Source of the DNA: Sphaerobacter sp.
Lineage (GTDB): Bacteria > Chloroflexota > Chloroflexia > Thermomicrobiales > Thermomicrobiaceae
Length of the DNA: 64,000 nucleotides
Direction of reading: 5' to 3'
Assembly (NCBI GenBank): GCA_029961075.1
Contig: JASBVL010000062.1
Location: 1 to 64,000, forward strand
Shown one piece after another: positions 8,408 to 20,641 of the stretch; position 1 is the first letter of the stretch, and each line of letters opens with the position of its first letter. Made by a program: the position numbers and the translations under genes. The notes beneath the pieces were generated by a model, which was not told the DNA's origin, ran no database searches, and worked only from the letters and a program-made list of their open reading frames with translations.

Positions 8408-10099
8408 TCAGTCGCGCAGGCCGCCGAGCATGCGCTGCTGGGCCTGCTGCTCGGCGTCGGCGACGCGCAGGCTGCGCACGATCTCCTTGGCGCGCGGGAT
8501 GTTGCTGGCGGTCATGCTCAGCTCGCGGATGCCGAGCCCGATCAGGAGCGGGATGGCCTCCGGGTCGCCGGCCAGCTCGCCGCAGACGGCGACGGCCTTG
8601 CCGAGGCCGTTGGCGGCCGCGGCGGTCTGCGCGATCAGGCGCACCACGGAGACGTCGAGCGGGTCGTAGCGCTGCGCGAGGTTCGGGTTGGTGCGATCGA
8701 CTGCCAGCGTGTACTGCACAAGGTCGTTGGTGCCGATGCTGAAGAAGTCGACCTCGCGGATGAGCACGTCGGCGGCGACGGCGGCGGCGGGGGTCTCGAC
8801 CATGATGCCGATCGGCATCTCGGCGCCGTAGGGGATCCCCTGGGCGTTCAGCTCGGCCTGGACGTCCTCCACGACCTGCCGGGCGTCGAGGATGTCCTGC
8901 ACCGTGGCGACCATGGGGAACATCATCCAGACGTTGCCGTGCGCGGCGGCGCGCAGGATGGCGCGGATCTGGGTGCGGAAGAGATCCAGGTAGCGCAGGG
9001 AGAGGCGCAGCCCGCGCGTGCCGAGGAAGGGGTTGTCCTCCCGCTCCATCCGCACGCCGGGGAGCGGCTTGTCGCCGCCGACGTCGAGGGTGCGGATGAC
9101 GACCGGGCGGTGCGCCATCAGCGTGGCGACCTGGCGGTAGGCCGCGTACTGCTCCTCCTCGCTCGGTGGTTCGGGCCGGTCGAGGAAGAGGAACTCGGTG
9201 CGGAAGAGGCCGACGCCCTCGGCGCCGTGGGTGAGGGCGATCTCCGCCTCTCGCGGTGTGCCGATGTTGGCGAGCAAGGTGATGCGGACGTTGTCCATCG
9301 TCTCGGCGGGGACGGCCTGCAGCGCGCGCAGGCGGGCGCGCTCCTGACGGGCGGCGTCGACCCGGCCCTGATAGTCGGACACGGTCGCGGTCTCGGGCGA
9401 GAGGATGAGCTCGCCCCAGTCGCCGTCGACGATGGCGCCCTCGCCGTCCTGGGCCTGGGCGAGCGCCCCGGCCACGCCGACGATGGCGGGCATCTCCAGC
9501 GCGCGCGCGAGGATGGCGACGTGGGCGGTGGGGCTGCCCCGCTCGGTGACGAGGGCGACGACGCGGCCGGGGTCGAAGAGCGCGGTGTCGGAGGGGAAGA
9601 GCTCCTCGGCGACGATGATGGTGTTCTCAGGGAACTCGGTCGGGCCGGCGCCGTCGCCCCCGGCGAGCACCCGGAGGATCTGGGTGGCGAGGTCCTGGAC
9701 GTCGGCCGCGCGGGCGCGCAGGTACGCATCCTCCAACTGCGCGAACTGCTGGCGCAGCGCGGCCGCTGTCTCGTCGATGGCGCGCGCGGCGGGCTGACGC
9801 TGCTCGCGGATGCGGCGCTCGGCTTCGCCGATGAGGGCGGGGTCCTCCAGCATGAGGAGCTGGGCGTCGAAGATGGCCGCCTCCGATGCCCCGGCCATGC
9901 CCCGGGCGCGCTCGCGGGCCTGGGTGACCCGCTCCCGGACCTGGGCGACGGCCCGTTGCAGCCGCTCGACTTCCTGCTCGACCTCGGTGGGCGCCAGGTC
10001 CGCCGTGCGCACGGCGGCGCGCGCCGGGGTGTAGCGGACGATGCGTCCGACCGCGACCCCTGGCGCCGCCGGGGTTCCACGCATTCTGCGTTCGGCCAT
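8408..10099 (-). CDS. ptsI: Phosphoenolpyruvate-protein phosphotransferase (PTS enzyme I)
   Basis: This is a 563-residue enzyme I of normal length. The N-terminal HPr-binding and phosphohistidine domains carry the catalytic His in 'SPTAHVAILAR' (about residue 190). The C-terminal PEP-binding barrel has 'FLFLDRPEPPSEEEQY', 'DIGGDKPLP'-like 'DVGGDKPLP', 'FFSIGTNDLVQY' and the active Cys in 'AVCGELAGD'. It transfers phosphate from PEP to HPr in the cytoplasm. The start ATG has AGGAAGG upstream. HPr and DhaM genes lie immediately upstream in the same direction, and no sugar-specific EIIB or EIIC gene is nearby. Confidence 0.96.
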   Translation of the reverse strand: MAERRMRGTPAAPGVAVGRIVRYTPARAAVRTADLAPTEVEQEVERLQRAVAQVRERVTQARERARGMAGASEAAIFDAQLLMLEDPALIGEAERRIREQRQPAARAIDETAAALRQQFAQLEDAYLRARAADVQDLATQILRVLAGGDGAGPTEFPENTIIVAEELFPSDTALFDPGRVVALVTERGSPTAHVAILARALEMPAIVGVAGALAQAQDGEGAIVDGDWGELILSPETATVSDYQGRVDAARQERARLRALQAVPAETMDNVRITLLANIGTPREAEIALTHGAEGVGLFRTEFLFLDRPEPPSEEEQYAAYRQVATLMAHRPVVIRTLDVGGDKPLPGVRMEREDNPFLGTRGLRLSLRYLDLFRTQIRAILRAAAHGNVWMMFPMVATVQDILDARQVVEDVQAELNAQGIPYGAEMPIGIMVETPAAAVAADVLIREVDFFSIGTNDLVQYTLAVDRTNPNLAQRYDPLDVSVVRLIAQTAAAANGLGKAVAVCGELAGDPEAIPLLIGLGIRELSMTASNIPRAKEIVRSLRVADAEQQAQQRMLGGLRD

Positions 10100-10172
10100 G
10101 CTCTCGCCTTCCTGGTGGTCGCCCGCTGGTGGGGGCTCTCTGAGACCCGTCGCCGATCGGCGGGCCGGGCGG

Positions 10173-10451
10173 TCATGACTCGCCGAAGTTCGTCTCGACC
10201 AACTGCCGCAGCGCGGCGATAGCGGCCTCCTCGTCCGGCCCGTCGGCGCGGATCAGGATCTCGTGGCCGTGCTCGACGCCGAGGGTCATCAGGCTGAGGA
10301 TGCTCTTGGCGTCGGCCTCGCGCTCGGGGTCACGGGTGAGGTTGCGCAGGCGCACGGTCGACTGGAAGCCGGCCGCGGTGCGGACGAAGAGGGCAGCCGG
10401 GCGGGCGTGCAGGCCGAGCGGGTGCGTGATGGTGAGTCGCGCCTCAGTCAT
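10173..10451 (-). CDS. ptsH: HPr phosphocarrier protein
   Basis: The product has 92 residues. ATG 10451 was preferred over the upstream ATG 10463 because it places the catalytic His of 'GLHARPA' exactly at position 15, the canonical HPr position. The regulatory-serine region reads 'DAKSILSLMTLGVEHG', so the Ser46 equivalent is present and HPr-kinase control is conceivable, though no kinase gene is in the window. It sits between dhaM and ptsI and should relay phosphate from enzyme I to DhaM. Confidence 0.94.
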   Translation of the reverse strand: MTEARLTITHPLGLHARPAALFVRTAAGFQSTVRLRNLTRDPEREADAKSILSLMTLGVEHGHEILIRADGPDEEAAIAALRQLVETNFGES

Positions 10452-10477
10452 CGGGAGTCCCATTCAGCATCGCTCGG

Positions 10478-10879
10478 TCACCGGAGCACCTTCGTCATAT
10501 GCCGCGCGTTGAGCGCCGCCTGGGCGACCTCGTCGAGCGAGCGGCCGATCGCGGCCTCGACCGCCGCAACGACGGCGCCCTCGACGAGGGGCGCGTCGCT
10601 CAGCTCGACGCGCCCCGTCAGCCGGCCGTCGAGCATCTCGATTGCCGTCTCGGTGCTGAGCACGGCCGAGCCGAGGTCCATGAGGACGAGCACGCCGTCC
10701 GGCCCGTCGGCAGCCGCGATGGCGCGGGCGATGGCCTCCGCATCAGTGCCGAGCGCGCCGCCGGCGGCACCCCCGACCGCTTCGATGCGGACGCCCCCAC
10801 CCGTCATCTGGAGCGCGACCTCGCGCACCCCGTTGGCGAGCTGCTGACTGTGCGCCACGATCACGAGACCGACCGGCAT
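10478..10879 (-). CDS. dhaM: Dihydroxyacetone kinase phosphotransfer subunit DhaM
   Basis: This 133-residue protein has an EIIA-mannose-like fold. It starts 'MPVGLVIVAHSQQLANGV', placing the phospho-accepting His at residue 10, and contains 'DGVLVLMDLGSAVLSTE', typical of DhaM. It is the stand-alone single-domain type (in E. coli DhaM is fused to HPr and EI-like domains); here HPr and EI follow as separate genes. DhaM normally phosphorylates ADP on DhaL for the DhaK-DhaL kinase, but neither dhaK nor dhaL is in this window; instead a glycerol kinase lies 54 bases upstream. Confidence 0.92.
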   Translation of the reverse strand: MPVGLVIVAHSQQLANGVREVALQMTGGGVRIEAVGGAAGGALGTDAEAIARAIAAADGPDGVLVLMDLGSAVLSTETAIEMLDGRLTGRVELSDAPLVEGAVVAAVEAAIGRSLDEVAQAALNARHMTKVLR

Positions 10880-10933
10880 AGGTGCTCCTCACACGACACG
10901 GCGATGGTGACGGCGGGCTCGGCCAGGGCCGCG

Positions 10934-13484
<2,551 letters not shown>

Positions 13485-13504
13485 CAGGGTTGCCGTCCCT
13501 TCTC

Positions 13505-14656
13505 CTATGCCTGCGCCTGCGCCAAGAGCCGGCGGGCGATGACAAGGCGTTGGATCTCGGACGTGCCCTCGCCGATCTCGGTCAGGCGGACGTCGCGGTA
13601 GTACCGCTCGACTGGGTACTCCGCCGTGTAACCGTAGCCCCCGTGGATCTGGATCGCCTTGTGGCAGATCCGCTCCGCGGCTTCGGAGGCGAAGAGTTTG
13701 GCCATCGCCGCCTCGGAGGTATACGACTGGCCACCGTCTTTCAGCCAGGCCGCACGGTAGACGAGCCAGCGGGCAGCCTCCAGATTGGTCGCCATGTCCG
13801 CCAGCATGAAGCTGACGGCCTGGAAGTCGGCGATGGGCTGTCCGAACTGCTGGCGCTCCTTCGCGTAGGCGCAGGCCGCGCGCAGCGCGGCCTGAGCGAT
13901 GCCGACCGCCATCGCGCCGATGCCGATGCGTCCCCCATCGAGCACCTGCAGGAACTGCTTGAACCCTTCACCCGGCCGACCCAACAGGTTCTCCACCGGT
14001 ACGCGGCAGTCCTGAAAGTAGACCTGGGACGTGACGGACCCGTGCAGGCCCATCTTCTCCTGGTCCTGGCCGAAGCTGATCCCGGGCGCGTCGGCCGGCA
14101 CGATGATGTTCGAGATGCCGCGCCGCCCGGCGTCCGGGTCGGTCACGGCGGTGACGATGAGGACGCCGGCGATGCTCCCGTTCGTGGTGAAGACCTTCTG
14201 GCCGTTGATGACGAACGTGTCGCCATCGCGCACGGCCGTGGTGCGGGTTGCACCGGCGTCTGACCCGGCCTGGGGCTCGGTCAGCCCGAAGGCGCCCAGC
14301 ATCTTGCCCTGGGCCAGCGGGGTCAGGAAACGACGCTTCTGCGCCTCGTTGCCGAAGAGCAGGAGGGGCACACAGACGAGCCCGGTGTGTGCGGCGACGG
14401 TGAGCGCCGTCGAGCCGCAGGCGCCGGCCAGCTCTTCAATGAGCAGGGCGAAGGCGAGACTGTCGGCCCCGACGCCGCCGTACGCCTCCGGGATGGGGAC
14501 GCCGAGGAGGCCGAGCTCCGCGGCGGCAGTGATAACGTCCCAGGGAAACTGACCGGTGCGGTCGATCTCGGCCGCCCGGGGTGCCACCACCTCGGTGGCG
14601 AAGGCACGGAACCGCTCGCGGAGAAGGTGGTGCTCGGGGTCGAGTGCGAAGTCCAC
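13505..14656 (-). CDS. Acyl-CoA dehydrogenase (short-chain type)
   Basis: This 383-residue flavoprotein begins at a GTG (14656) with GGGAGG upstream. Recognisable elements are '[14 protein letters not shown]', '[19 protein letters not shown]' (FAD/substrate loop), '[14 protein letters not shown]' and the C-terminal '[20 protein letters not shown]' followed by '[15 protein letters not shown]', which supplies the catalytic Glu of butyryl-CoA-type enzymes. It should oxidise short acyl-CoA with electron-transfer flavoprotein as acceptor. It precedes hbd by 20 bases and follows pth by 41 bases in the same direction. Confidence 0.95.
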   Translation of the reverse strand: MDFALDPEHHLLRERFRAFATEVVAPRAAEIDRTGQFPWDVITAAAELGLLGVPIPEAYGGVGADSLAFALLIEELAGACGSTALTVAAHTGLVCVPLLLFGNEAQKRRFLTPLAQGKMLGAFGLTEPQAGSDAGATRTTAVRDGDTFVINGQKVFTTNGSIAGVLIVTAVTDPDAGRRGISNIIVPADAPGISFGQDQEKMGLHGSVTSQVYFQDCRVPVENLLGRPGEGFKQFLQVLDGGRIGIGAMAVGIAQAALRAACAYAKERQQFGQPIADFQAVSFMLADMATNLEAARWLVYRAAWLKDGGQSYTSEAAMAKLFASEAAERICHKAIQIHGGYGYTAEYPVERYYRDVRLTEIGEGTSEIQRLVIARRLLAQAQA

Positions 14657-14697
14657 GTCACACCTCCCACCCGGAGCCGCGCTGCTCCGGGCTGCCG

Positions 14698-15342
14698 CTA
14701 TGTGCCGGTTGGGGACCGCCGCGCGTCGGCTCCTCGGGGAGCGTCGCGCCCCTCCGCTGGTTGGGCACCAACCCGATTGTACATGTTCATCGCGGCATCG
14801 ATGCCATCCTGGTACCAGGCGAGCGCCGCATCGGCGGCCAGGGCGATGATGTCGGGCAGGCGGCGCTCCTCCTCCGGGCGGAAGCGACTGAGCACGTAGC
14901 CGACCGTATTGCCGTTGGCCGGGCGCCCGATCCCGACACGGAGGCGCGGCACACGCTCCGTGCCGAGCATCTGGAGCACCGACGCCAGTCCGTTGTGCCC
15001 GGCGCTGCTGCCCCCCGGTCGCAGGCGGATACGCCCGAAGGGGAGATCCAGATCGTCGTAGATGATCAGGATCCGGTCCAGGGGAACGCGGTACCAGCGG
15101 GCGGTCGGGGCCACCGCGTTGCCGCTGAGGTTCATGTACGTCTGCGGCTTGAGCAGGACGACGCGTCCCCGCGGGCCGGTGGTCTCGATCAGCTCGCTGT
15201 CGAAGCGGCGGCGCGTCTCGCCCGGCGGGAACCGACGCGCGAGCTCGTCGACGACCATGAAGCCGATGTTGTGGCGGGTCGCGGCGTAGCGTGGGCCGGG
15301 GTTCCCCAGCCCGACGATCAACCAGGTTGGGCGTTCAGTCAC
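14698..15342 (-). CDS. pth: Peptidyl-tRNA hydrolase
   Basis: The product is 214 residues. GTG 15342 overlaps the 3' end of the glycosyltransferase gene by 8 bases and puts the family start '[22 protein letters not shown]' near the N-terminus. Catalytic His is in 'TRHNIGF'; substrate-contact Asn residues are in 'GNPG', 'YMNLSG' and 'GHNGLAS'; the Asp is in 'YDDLDLP'. It releases peptidyl groups from prematurely dropped tRNAs. The C-terminal 25 residues are a polar Ala/Arg-rich tail that is longer than usual. Confidence 0.95.
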   Translation of the reverse strand: MTERPTWLIVGLGNPGPRYAATRHNIGFMVVDELARRFPPGETRRRFDSELIETTGPRGRVVLLKPQTYMNLSGNAVAPTARWYRVPLDRILIIYDDLDLPFGRIRLRPGGSSAGHNGLASVLQMLGTERVPRLRVGIGRPANGNTVGYVLSRFRPEEERRLPDIIALAADAALAWYQDGIDAAMNMYNRVGAQPAEGRDAPRGADARRSPTGT

Positions 15343-16543
15343 CAGCGAGCACTCCCCGATAGATCGCGGCGGTCGCCCGCGCCGTCTCCTCCCAGCGGAA
15401 CCGGGTCGCGCGCTGCTTGCCGCGCGCGGCCAGGGTGTGTCGCAGGGTAGCATCGTCGAGCACCGCCTCCAACACGTCCGCCCACGTGGCCGGGTCATCC
15501 TCCTCCACATACATGGCCGCGTCACCCCCGACCTCAGGCAGTGCGCCGCGCCTGGCGACCACGCACGGGAGGCCGGCGGCCATCGCTTCGGCCAGCGGGA
15601 GGCCGAACCCCTCATCCCGCGACGGCAACGCCAGCAGGGTGGCCGTGGCATACAGCGCACGCAGGGCGCCGTCGCTCACGTCGGTGAGCCAGACGGCGTG
15701 GCCGGCCTGCGCTAATCGCTGGATCGCCGCGACCCCCGCGGCACTGCGCCAGCCCGGTTGCCCGGCGACGACCAGCAGCGGCGCCAGGTCCGGGCGCCGC
15801 GCCGCGAGGTGCTCGACGGCCTGGGCGATGAGTGCGTGGCGCTTGCGCGGCTCCACGGTGCCGACGACCAGGATCAGCGCGCGGTCTGGGCTGAGTCGCG
15901 CGCGGACCGGCGCCGGCAGGTCGGCCGCCAGCGTCGCGGCGTCCGGCTCGGCGAAGAATTCAGGTCCCACGCCGTTGTAGACGACGGCCACCCGCTCGGG
16001 CGGGACGCGCAGCCGCTCGACCACCTGCTGCCGGACCGCATGCGAGACGGCGATCACGGCGCGCGCGGCGGCGATGACGCGCGGCAACTGTCCGTAGTAG
16101 CGCAGCGCGTCGGGCGCCAGCAGCGAGGGGTCAGCCAGGAAGGCGAGATCATGCACCGTGATAACCCGCGGCACGCCTGGCAGGATCGGGGGGATGAAGT
16201 CGGGGCTATGGACCAGGCGCGGCCGGAAGCGGAGCAGCTCCAGCCCGAGCGCCCACCGTTCCCACCGATGGTGCGGCGGCGTGCGGACGCGGCGCGTGGG
16301 CCATCCGGGAGCGGGTATGGGGCGGTTGATGATGAGATGCACCGACAGGTCGGGCGCGACGGCGGGGAGGTGGTCGGCGAGCGACGCGACATATCGCGCG
16401 ATGCCGCCACGGCGATATGCCAGGATGCGACCGTCGAGGAGGAGCACCGGCTGCTGTGTCCTCTCTGCTCTCCCGCATGGTGCGCCGCGAGGCGCGCCGA
16501 CCAGCCGCGCGAGCGCGCGCGATGGTATACTACCAGCCGTCAT
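15335..16543 (-). CDS. Glycosyltransferase family 4 (GT-B fold)
   Basis: This protein of up to 402 residues has an N-terminal acceptor domain ('[15 protein letters not shown]', 'VHSPDF') and a C-terminal donor domain with '[18 protein letters not shown]' and the E-x7-E motif in '[19 protein letters not shown]', typical of retaining GT4 enzymes. ATG 16543 gives an Arg/Ala-rich extension of about 32 residues before '[15 protein letters not shown]'; GTG 16447 may be the true start. Acceptor and sugar are unknown. It probably acts on cell-surface glycans. It shares its upstream region with tatA. Confidence 0.88.
   Translation of the reverse strand: MTAGSIPSRALARLVGAPRGAPCGRAERTQQPVLLLDGRILAYRRGGIARYVASLADHLPAVAPDLSVHLIINRPIPAPGWPTRRVRTPPHHRWERWALGLELLRFRPRLVHSPDFIPPILPGVPRVITVHDLAFLADPSLLAPDALRYYGQLPRVIAAARAVIAVSHAVRQQVVERLRVPPERVAVVYNGVGPEFFAEPDAATLAADLPAPVRARLSPDRALILVVGTVEPRKRHALIAQAVEHLAARRPDLAPLLVVAGQPGWRSAAGVAAIQRLAQAGHAVWLTDVSDGALRALYATATLLALPSRDEGFGLPLAEAMAAGLPCVVARRGALPEVGGDAAMYVEEDDPATWADVLEAVLDDATLRHTLAARGKQRATRFRWEETARATAAIYRGVLAGD
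16526..16531 (+). promoter_or_regulatory. -10 element (TATACT) upstream of tatA
   Basis: TATACT lies 61 bases upstream of the tatA ATG. No matching -35 is evident, so this is a partial promoter call. It would overlap the first codons of the glycosyltransferase if that gene starts at 16543, which is one reason to favour a later start for it. Confidence 0.4.
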
Positions 16544-16591
16544 GCATCACCCGAGCGCGTGGGCAGCGGCAGCTTCGAACGGAGAACGCGG

Positions 16592-17044
16592 ATGAACTTC
16601 TTCGGCATGGGGCCCATGGAGATCCTTACCATCTTCGTGATCGCCCTGATGATCTTCGGGCCAGGCAAGCTGCCCGAGATCGCCCAGGCCATCGGGAAGG
16701 GGATCCGCGAGTTCCGGGCCGCCACCAACGAGCTCACCGGGGAGTTCCAGCGAACGCTGAACGAGGTCAGCAGTGAGATGACCTCGGTCCGGGACGAGGT
16801 GCGGCAGTCGGCGCTGGAGGTGCGTCAGACCACCACGTCGGCGTTGACCGAGGCCACCCGGCTTGACCAGATCAACACGCCGCCACCCTCAACGGGCGCC
16901 CAGGCGCGCGTTGCGCCGGCAGCCGCCCCGCAGCGCATGCCGAGCAAGGCCGACCCCTTGGCGGACCTGATGCCGATGGACCTGGCGCCCAGTGCGGCGG
17001 CCAACGGGGCCGAGCCGGCTCAGGACGGCACCAAGCCCGCCTAG
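16592..17044 (+). CDS. tatA: Twin-arginine translocase subunit TatA/TatB-type protein
   Basis: This is a 150-residue protein starting at ATG 16592 with GGAG seven bases upstream. It has a single N-terminal membrane helix ('[32 protein letters not shown]' is the MttA/Hcf106 signature, about residues 6-37), then an amphipathic helix and a long polar tail rich in Pro/Ala. The FGPGKLPE hinge is diagnostic. The length and acidic helical tail are closer to TatB, but the family cannot be split safely from sequence here. No tatC lies nearby. The stop codon overlaps the stop of the opposite-strand methyltransferase within one CTAG. Confidence 0.9.
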   Translation: MNFFGMGPMEILTIFVIALMIFGPGKLPEIAQAIGKGIREFRAATNELTGEFQRTLNEVSSEMTSVRDEVRQSALEVRQTTTSALTEATRLDQINTPPPSTGAQARVAPAAAPQRMPSKADPLADLMPMDLAPSAAANGAEPAQDGTKPA

Positions 17045-17694
17045 GCGGACTCGACAGGGCCCTCACGCCGGGTCGCCGTCCACACCACCGCGCGCCCACG
17101 CGGCGTCAGCACGATCTCCCAGGTCCCCTCGAAGGCCGCGTGGTGGAGCGGGACGCCGGGGATCTCACTATTCGGGTCGCGAGCTCCGTAGAACTGCCGC
17201 ACGAGCACGCCGATCGGTCGGCGCCACCCCTGCCACGCCGTGATCTCGCCGCCGATCACCACGACGAATCGGCCACCGGGGCGGAGCACGCGGGCGATCT
17301 CCTCGAGCGTCTCCCGGGACAGGATGAATGGCGCGGGAAAGGCCGACACGACGGTCGTGAAGGTGCCGTCACGGAAGGGGAGCGCTCGCGCATCGGCGCG
17401 GACCAGCCGGCCGCTAGCCCGCCGACGGGCCGCGCGGAGCATGCTCGGGGAGCGATCCAGCCCGATGGCGACGGCCCGGGCATTCAGTTCCGGCAAGAGC
17501 GCGCCGGTGCCGCAGCCGAGATCGAGCACGCGACCGGCCCCGACCGCGCGCAGCACGGTCTGCCGCCAGCGGTGCCATTCGCCGCCGAAGGCGGCCCAGG
17601 CGACGAGCTCGTAGAGCCGGGGATGCCGGTACAGGTGCTCGAAGAGCCAGAGTTGCGTACAACGGACCACCGGATGTGTCAGCTTCTTGCTCAT
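17041..17694 (-). CDS. Class I SAM-dependent methyltransferase
   Basis: This protein has 217 residues from ATG 17694; an in-frame GTG at 17712 is also possible. The SAM-binding motif '[15 protein letters not shown]' lies near residue 55, followed by '[10 protein letters not shown]' and '[20 protein letters not shown]', the Methyltransf_11/UbiE-like pattern. The substrate is unknown; small-molecule, lipid or quinone substrates are all possible. The gene converges on tatA and the two stops share a CTAG tetramer. It is divergent from tgt. Confidence 0.85.
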   Translation of the reverse strand: MSKKLTHPVVRCTQLWLFEHLYRHPRLYELVAWAAFGGEWHRWRQTVLRAVGAGRVLDLGCGTGALLPELNARAVAIGLDRSPSMLRAARRRASGRLVRADARALPFRDGTFTTVVSAFPAPFILSRETLEEIARVLRPGGRFVVVIGGEITAWQGWRRPIGVLVRQFYGARDPNSEIPGVPLHHAAFEGTWEIVLTPRGRAVVWTATRREGPVESA

Positions 17695-17752
17695 ACGTCC
17701 GGTTTGTCTCACTCCCTGTGGCTGCCATCCGCGGCTGTGTTACCATTCAGTC

Positions 17753-18994
17753 ATGACACTGCGCGACTGGGCGGGCGATGATGCCGCCCGCGAACCGCCC
17801 CACCACTTCACCATACTGGCTCATGACTCCGGGACGCGCGCCCGGCTGGGGATCCTGCACACGCGGCGCGGCGACGTGCGCACCCCGGCGTTCATGCCGG
17901 TTGGGACGCAGGCCAGCGTCAAGTCCTTGACTCCCGCCGAGGTGCGTTCCACTGGCACTGACATCATCCTGGCGAACACGTACCACCTGATGCTGCGCCC
18001 CGGGCTGGCCGTGCTCCAGGCGGCCGGGGGTATCCAGCGCTTCATGGCCTGGGACGGCCCGATCCTGACCGATTCGGGTGGGTTCCAGGTCTTCAGCCTG
18101 GCCCAGCGCCGGGTGGTGAGCGAGCACGGGGTCACCTTTCGCTCGCACATCGACGGCAGCCCCTGGGAGTTGACACCGGAGTCGGCGCTGGACCTGCAGA
18201 TCGGTTTCGGATCCGACATCATCATGCCACTCGACGAGCTCGTGGGCTACGAGAGCGACGAGCGGAAGCAGGTCGAGGCGATGGAGCGGACGCACCGCTG
18301 GCTACGGCGCGCCGTTGGCTACTGGGCCGCGCACGAGGCGGTGCGTGACCAGGCGACGCGACCCCTCCTGTTCGGCATCGCCCAGGGCGGCTTCGACGCT
18401 GCGCGGCGCCGGGAGAGCGCGGCGTTCCTGCGGGACCTGCCGCTCGACGGCTCCGCCATCGGCGGCCTGAGCGTGGGCGAGCCGAAGGATGTCATGTGGG
18501 AGATGCTGGACGCGTCGATCGAGGTCCTGCCCCCGGAGCGACCCCGCTACCTGATGGGCGTCGGCTCGCCGGAAGATCTCTGGCGCGGGGTCGCTGCCGG
18601 CGTCGACATGTTCGACTGCGTGCATCCCACCCGGGTGGCGCGCCGTGGCGCGCTCTTCACCCCCGATGGGCGCATCGACGTCACCTCGTCGCGCTTCCGC
18701 ACCGACTTCGGCCCCGTCGACGAGACCTGCGATTGCCCAACGTGTACCACCTTCACCGCCGCCTACTTGCACCATCTGTTCCGCGCTCGGGAGCTGCTTG
18801 CCTATCGCCTCGGGACCATCCATAACCTGTGGTTCATCCAGCGGCAGATGGCCCGGATCCGGGCGGCGATTGCTAGAGGGACGTTCGCCGAGGAGATGCG
18901 CGCGTTCCTGGATCGGTATCGGCCCGCCAACAGCGCCGCCGCCGAGGAGCAGCGACTTCGACACCGGGCACGGCGGGCGGCGGGCGTTGCGTGA
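17753..18994 (+). CDS. tgt: Queuine tRNA-ribosyltransferase (tRNA-guanine transglycosylase)
   Basis: The 413-residue enzyme starts at ATG 17753; the frame is open upstream but lacks family similarity. Family motifs include 'TPAFMPVGTQASVKSLTP', the catalytic Asp regions in 'ILTDSGGFQVFSL' and 'MFDCVHPTRVARRGALFT' and the zinc site 'CDCPTCTTF...LHHLFRARE' with Cys-x-Cys-x2-Cys and His. It exchanges guanine 34 for preQ1/queuine in GUN-anticodon tRNAs. No clear ribosome site precedes the start, so a short-leader or leaderless transcript is possible. Confidence 0.95.
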   Translation: MTLRDWAGDDAAREPPHHFTILAHDSGTRARLGILHTRRGDVRTPAFMPVGTQASVKSLTPAEVRSTGTDIILANTYHLMLRPGLAVLQAAGGIQRFMAWDGPILTDSGGFQVFSLAQRRVVSEHGVTFRSHIDGSPWELTPESALDLQIGFGSDIIMPLDELVGYESDERKQVEAMERTHRWLRRAVGYWAAHEAVRDQATRPLLFGIAQGGFDAARRRESAAFLRDLPLDGSAIGGLSVGEPKDVMWEMLDASIEVLPPERPRYLMGVGSPEDLWRGVAAGVDMFDCVHPTRVARRGALFTPDGRIDVTSSRFRTDFGPVDETCDCPTCTTFTAAYLHHLFRARELLAYRLGTIHNLWFIQRQMARIRAAIARGTFAEEMRAFLDRYRPANSAAAEEQRLRHRARRAAGVA

Positions 18995-19024
18995 CGCCCG
19001 CGAGTGGGGAGAGGTGGATTGGGC

Positions 19025-19312
19025 GTGCCGGAGACGCAAGCGCGCCTGCACTGCGTGGTGTATGGCCGGGTGCAGGGCGTGGGATTCCGAGCGTACGCGG
19101 TGAGCGTTGCGCGTGAGCTCGGCATCACCGGCTGGGTCCGCAACCGCCAAGATGGGCGCTCCGTTGAGACGGAGGCCGAGGGGACTGCCGAGCAGTTGGA
19201 GCGGTTCCGCGCTGCACTGCGGATCGACCCGCCCGGGGCCGTGGTGGAGCGGATGAGCTGCGAATGGCTGGAACCGGGACCGGGCTATCCGGGATTCACG
19301 ATTCGCCGCTGA
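19025..19312 (+). CDS. acyP: Acylphosphatase
   Basis: This 95-residue protein begins at GTG 19025, with GGAGAGGTGG about eight bases upstream. The signature is complete: 'VYGRVQGVGFRAYA' holds the phosphate-binding loop with catalytic Arg, and 'GITGWVRNRQDG' supplies the catalytic Asn. It hydrolyses acyl-phosphates in the cytoplasm. The length is standard. Its last 49 bases overlap the apparent start of the following FecR-like membrane protein in another frame. Confidence 0.93.
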   Translation: MPETQARLHCVVYGRVQGVGFRAYAVSVARELGITGWVRNRQDGRSVETEAEGTAEQLERFRAALRIDPPGAVVERMSCEWLEPGPGYPGFTIRR

Positions 19313-20637
19313 CGCGCCGCCGGCAAGAGCGCCAGGCCCGGCTTGCCTGGGCCCTGGTGCTCAGTGGGTTCGTCGTGCTGGTGGCGCTGATCACCGCCAG
19401 TGTCCTGGCGGCTCGCAGCTACCTGGCGACGGCCACCACCGCGCGGCTGGCCACGCTCCAGGTCGTTGGGGGCAGCGGCCTGCTGGTGCAGACCCGCGGG
19501 CAGCGCGAGTGGCGCTTCGTCACGGAGACCGTCCAGGTGCAGGAGGGTGACACGATCGCCACCGGGCCGGGGGCCGTCGGATGGCTGACCCTGTTCGACG
19601 GTGGCACCGTGGAGATCTCGGAAGATAGCGAGGTGGTGTTGCGCCGCATGCGGACGTCCCGGTTCTGGGGGGCGCGCAAGGAGTTCGTACTGGAGCCGCT
19701 GCGCGGCACCATCTACGTCGGCATGGCGCCGCACGGGGACCTAGCCGAGTCAACGCTCCGCGTGCTCGCCGGGCCGGCCGAGGTGACCATGGTCGACACG
19801 GCCCGCAGCCCGGATGGCGGGTCGTTCCTGGTCGAGGTGCAGCGCGCGTCGCGCAGCGGGGGAGCCGACGAGCCGATCATGGCGGTCCGGGTCGGTGTGC
19901 TCCGCGGCAGCGCCACCGTCACCAGTGAGCGCGGCAGCCGACGCCTCTCGGCGGACGAGCAAACCATCGTCAGCGCCAGCGGCGTGTTCGGGCCGGTCAC
20001 GGCGGCCGTGCGGGAGATGATCCGCAACGGTGCGTTCCAGCGCGGCCTGGACGAATGGGTGGAGTACCAGGACCAGGGCGATGACGGCGGGAGCGTCTTC
20101 GGGCTCATCCAGCGCGTGCCGGTCGAGGTGTTCGGCGAGCGGCAGGTGGCCGTCGAGTTCACGCGGGACAGCGGGAACACCGATCACTGTGAGACGGGGG
20201 TCCAGCAGCAGATCGCGGTCACGCTGCGGGTGCACTCGTCCCTGCGGCTGGCGGCCGACATCTGGATCGACGCCCAGGAGCCGCCCGGCGGTGGGCAGAT
20301 GCACACGGAGTATCCATTGATCCTGAAGCTGACCTTTGTCGATGTCCAGGGGCAACTGCACGAGTGGTGGCATGGCTTCTACATCCAGCCGGGCGCCGAG
20401 CCCGAGCCGGAGGGGCGGGCTACCTTGGTCGAGCCCGGCGTCTGGCGGCACGTCGAGTTTGACCTCAGAAATGTCATGCCGCTTCCACACCAGATCAGCT
20501 CCCTCCTCGTTTACAGTTCTGGGCATAGCTACCGGGCACGGGTCACCAACCTGTCCCTGACGAGCAACGAGGCTGGCGAGCAGCAGTCCAATGCTGACCC
20601 GAGTGGGGCGCGCGAGCTAGCCCAAGAAGGGATCTGA
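19264..20637 (+). CDS. Membrane-anchored FecR-like protein with C-terminal beta-sandwich
   Basis: This frame of 457 residues has a basic N-terminus, one membrane helix (about residues 27-50) and an extracellular remainder. Residues about 65-240 resemble a FecR-type domain (VQEGDTIATGPGAVGWLTLFDGGTVEISEDSEVVLRRM read in pieces; then 'LEPLRGTIYVG'). Residues about 250-440 look like a beta-sandwich ('IRNGAFQRGLDEWVEYQDQG'), reminiscent of carbohydrate-binding modules. ATG 19264 overlaps acyP by 49 bases; a downstream start cannot be excluded. It is followed four bases later by the UDP-glucose dehydrogenase gene. A role sensing or binding envelope polymer is inference. Confidence 0.7.
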   Translation: MAGTGTGLSGIHDSPLTRRRQERQARLAWALVLSGFVVLVALITASVLAARSYLATATTARLATLQVVGGSGLLVQTRGQREWRFVTETVQVQEGDTIATGPGAVGWLTLFDGGTVEISEDSEVVLRRMRTSRFWGARKEFVLEPLRGTIYVGMAPHGDLAESTLRVLAGPAEVTMVDTARSPDGGSFLVEVQRASRSGGADEPIMAVRVGVLRGSATVTSERGSRRLSADEQTIVSASGVFGPVTAAVREMIRNGAFQRGLDEWVEYQDQGDDGGSVFGLIQRVPVEVFGERQVAVEFTRDSGNTDHCETGVQQQIAVTLRVHSSLRLAADIWIDAQEPPGGGQMHTEYPLILKLTFVDVQGQLHEWWHGFYIQPGAEPEPEGRATLVEPGVWRHVEFDLRNVMPLPHQISSLLVYSSGHSYRARVTNLSLTSNEAGEQQSNADPSGARELAQEGI

Positions 20638-20641
20638 ACGA

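Noticed and set aside
15345-15660. Upstream extension of peptidyl-tRNA hydrolase
   Set aside because: It overlaps the glycosyltransferase in another frame and has no similarity; GTG 15342 gives the normal Pth N-terminus.
15758-16591. Long plus-strand extension before tatA
   Set aside because: It is antisense to the glycosyltransferase; the Tat signature starts at ATG 16592 with a good ribosome site.
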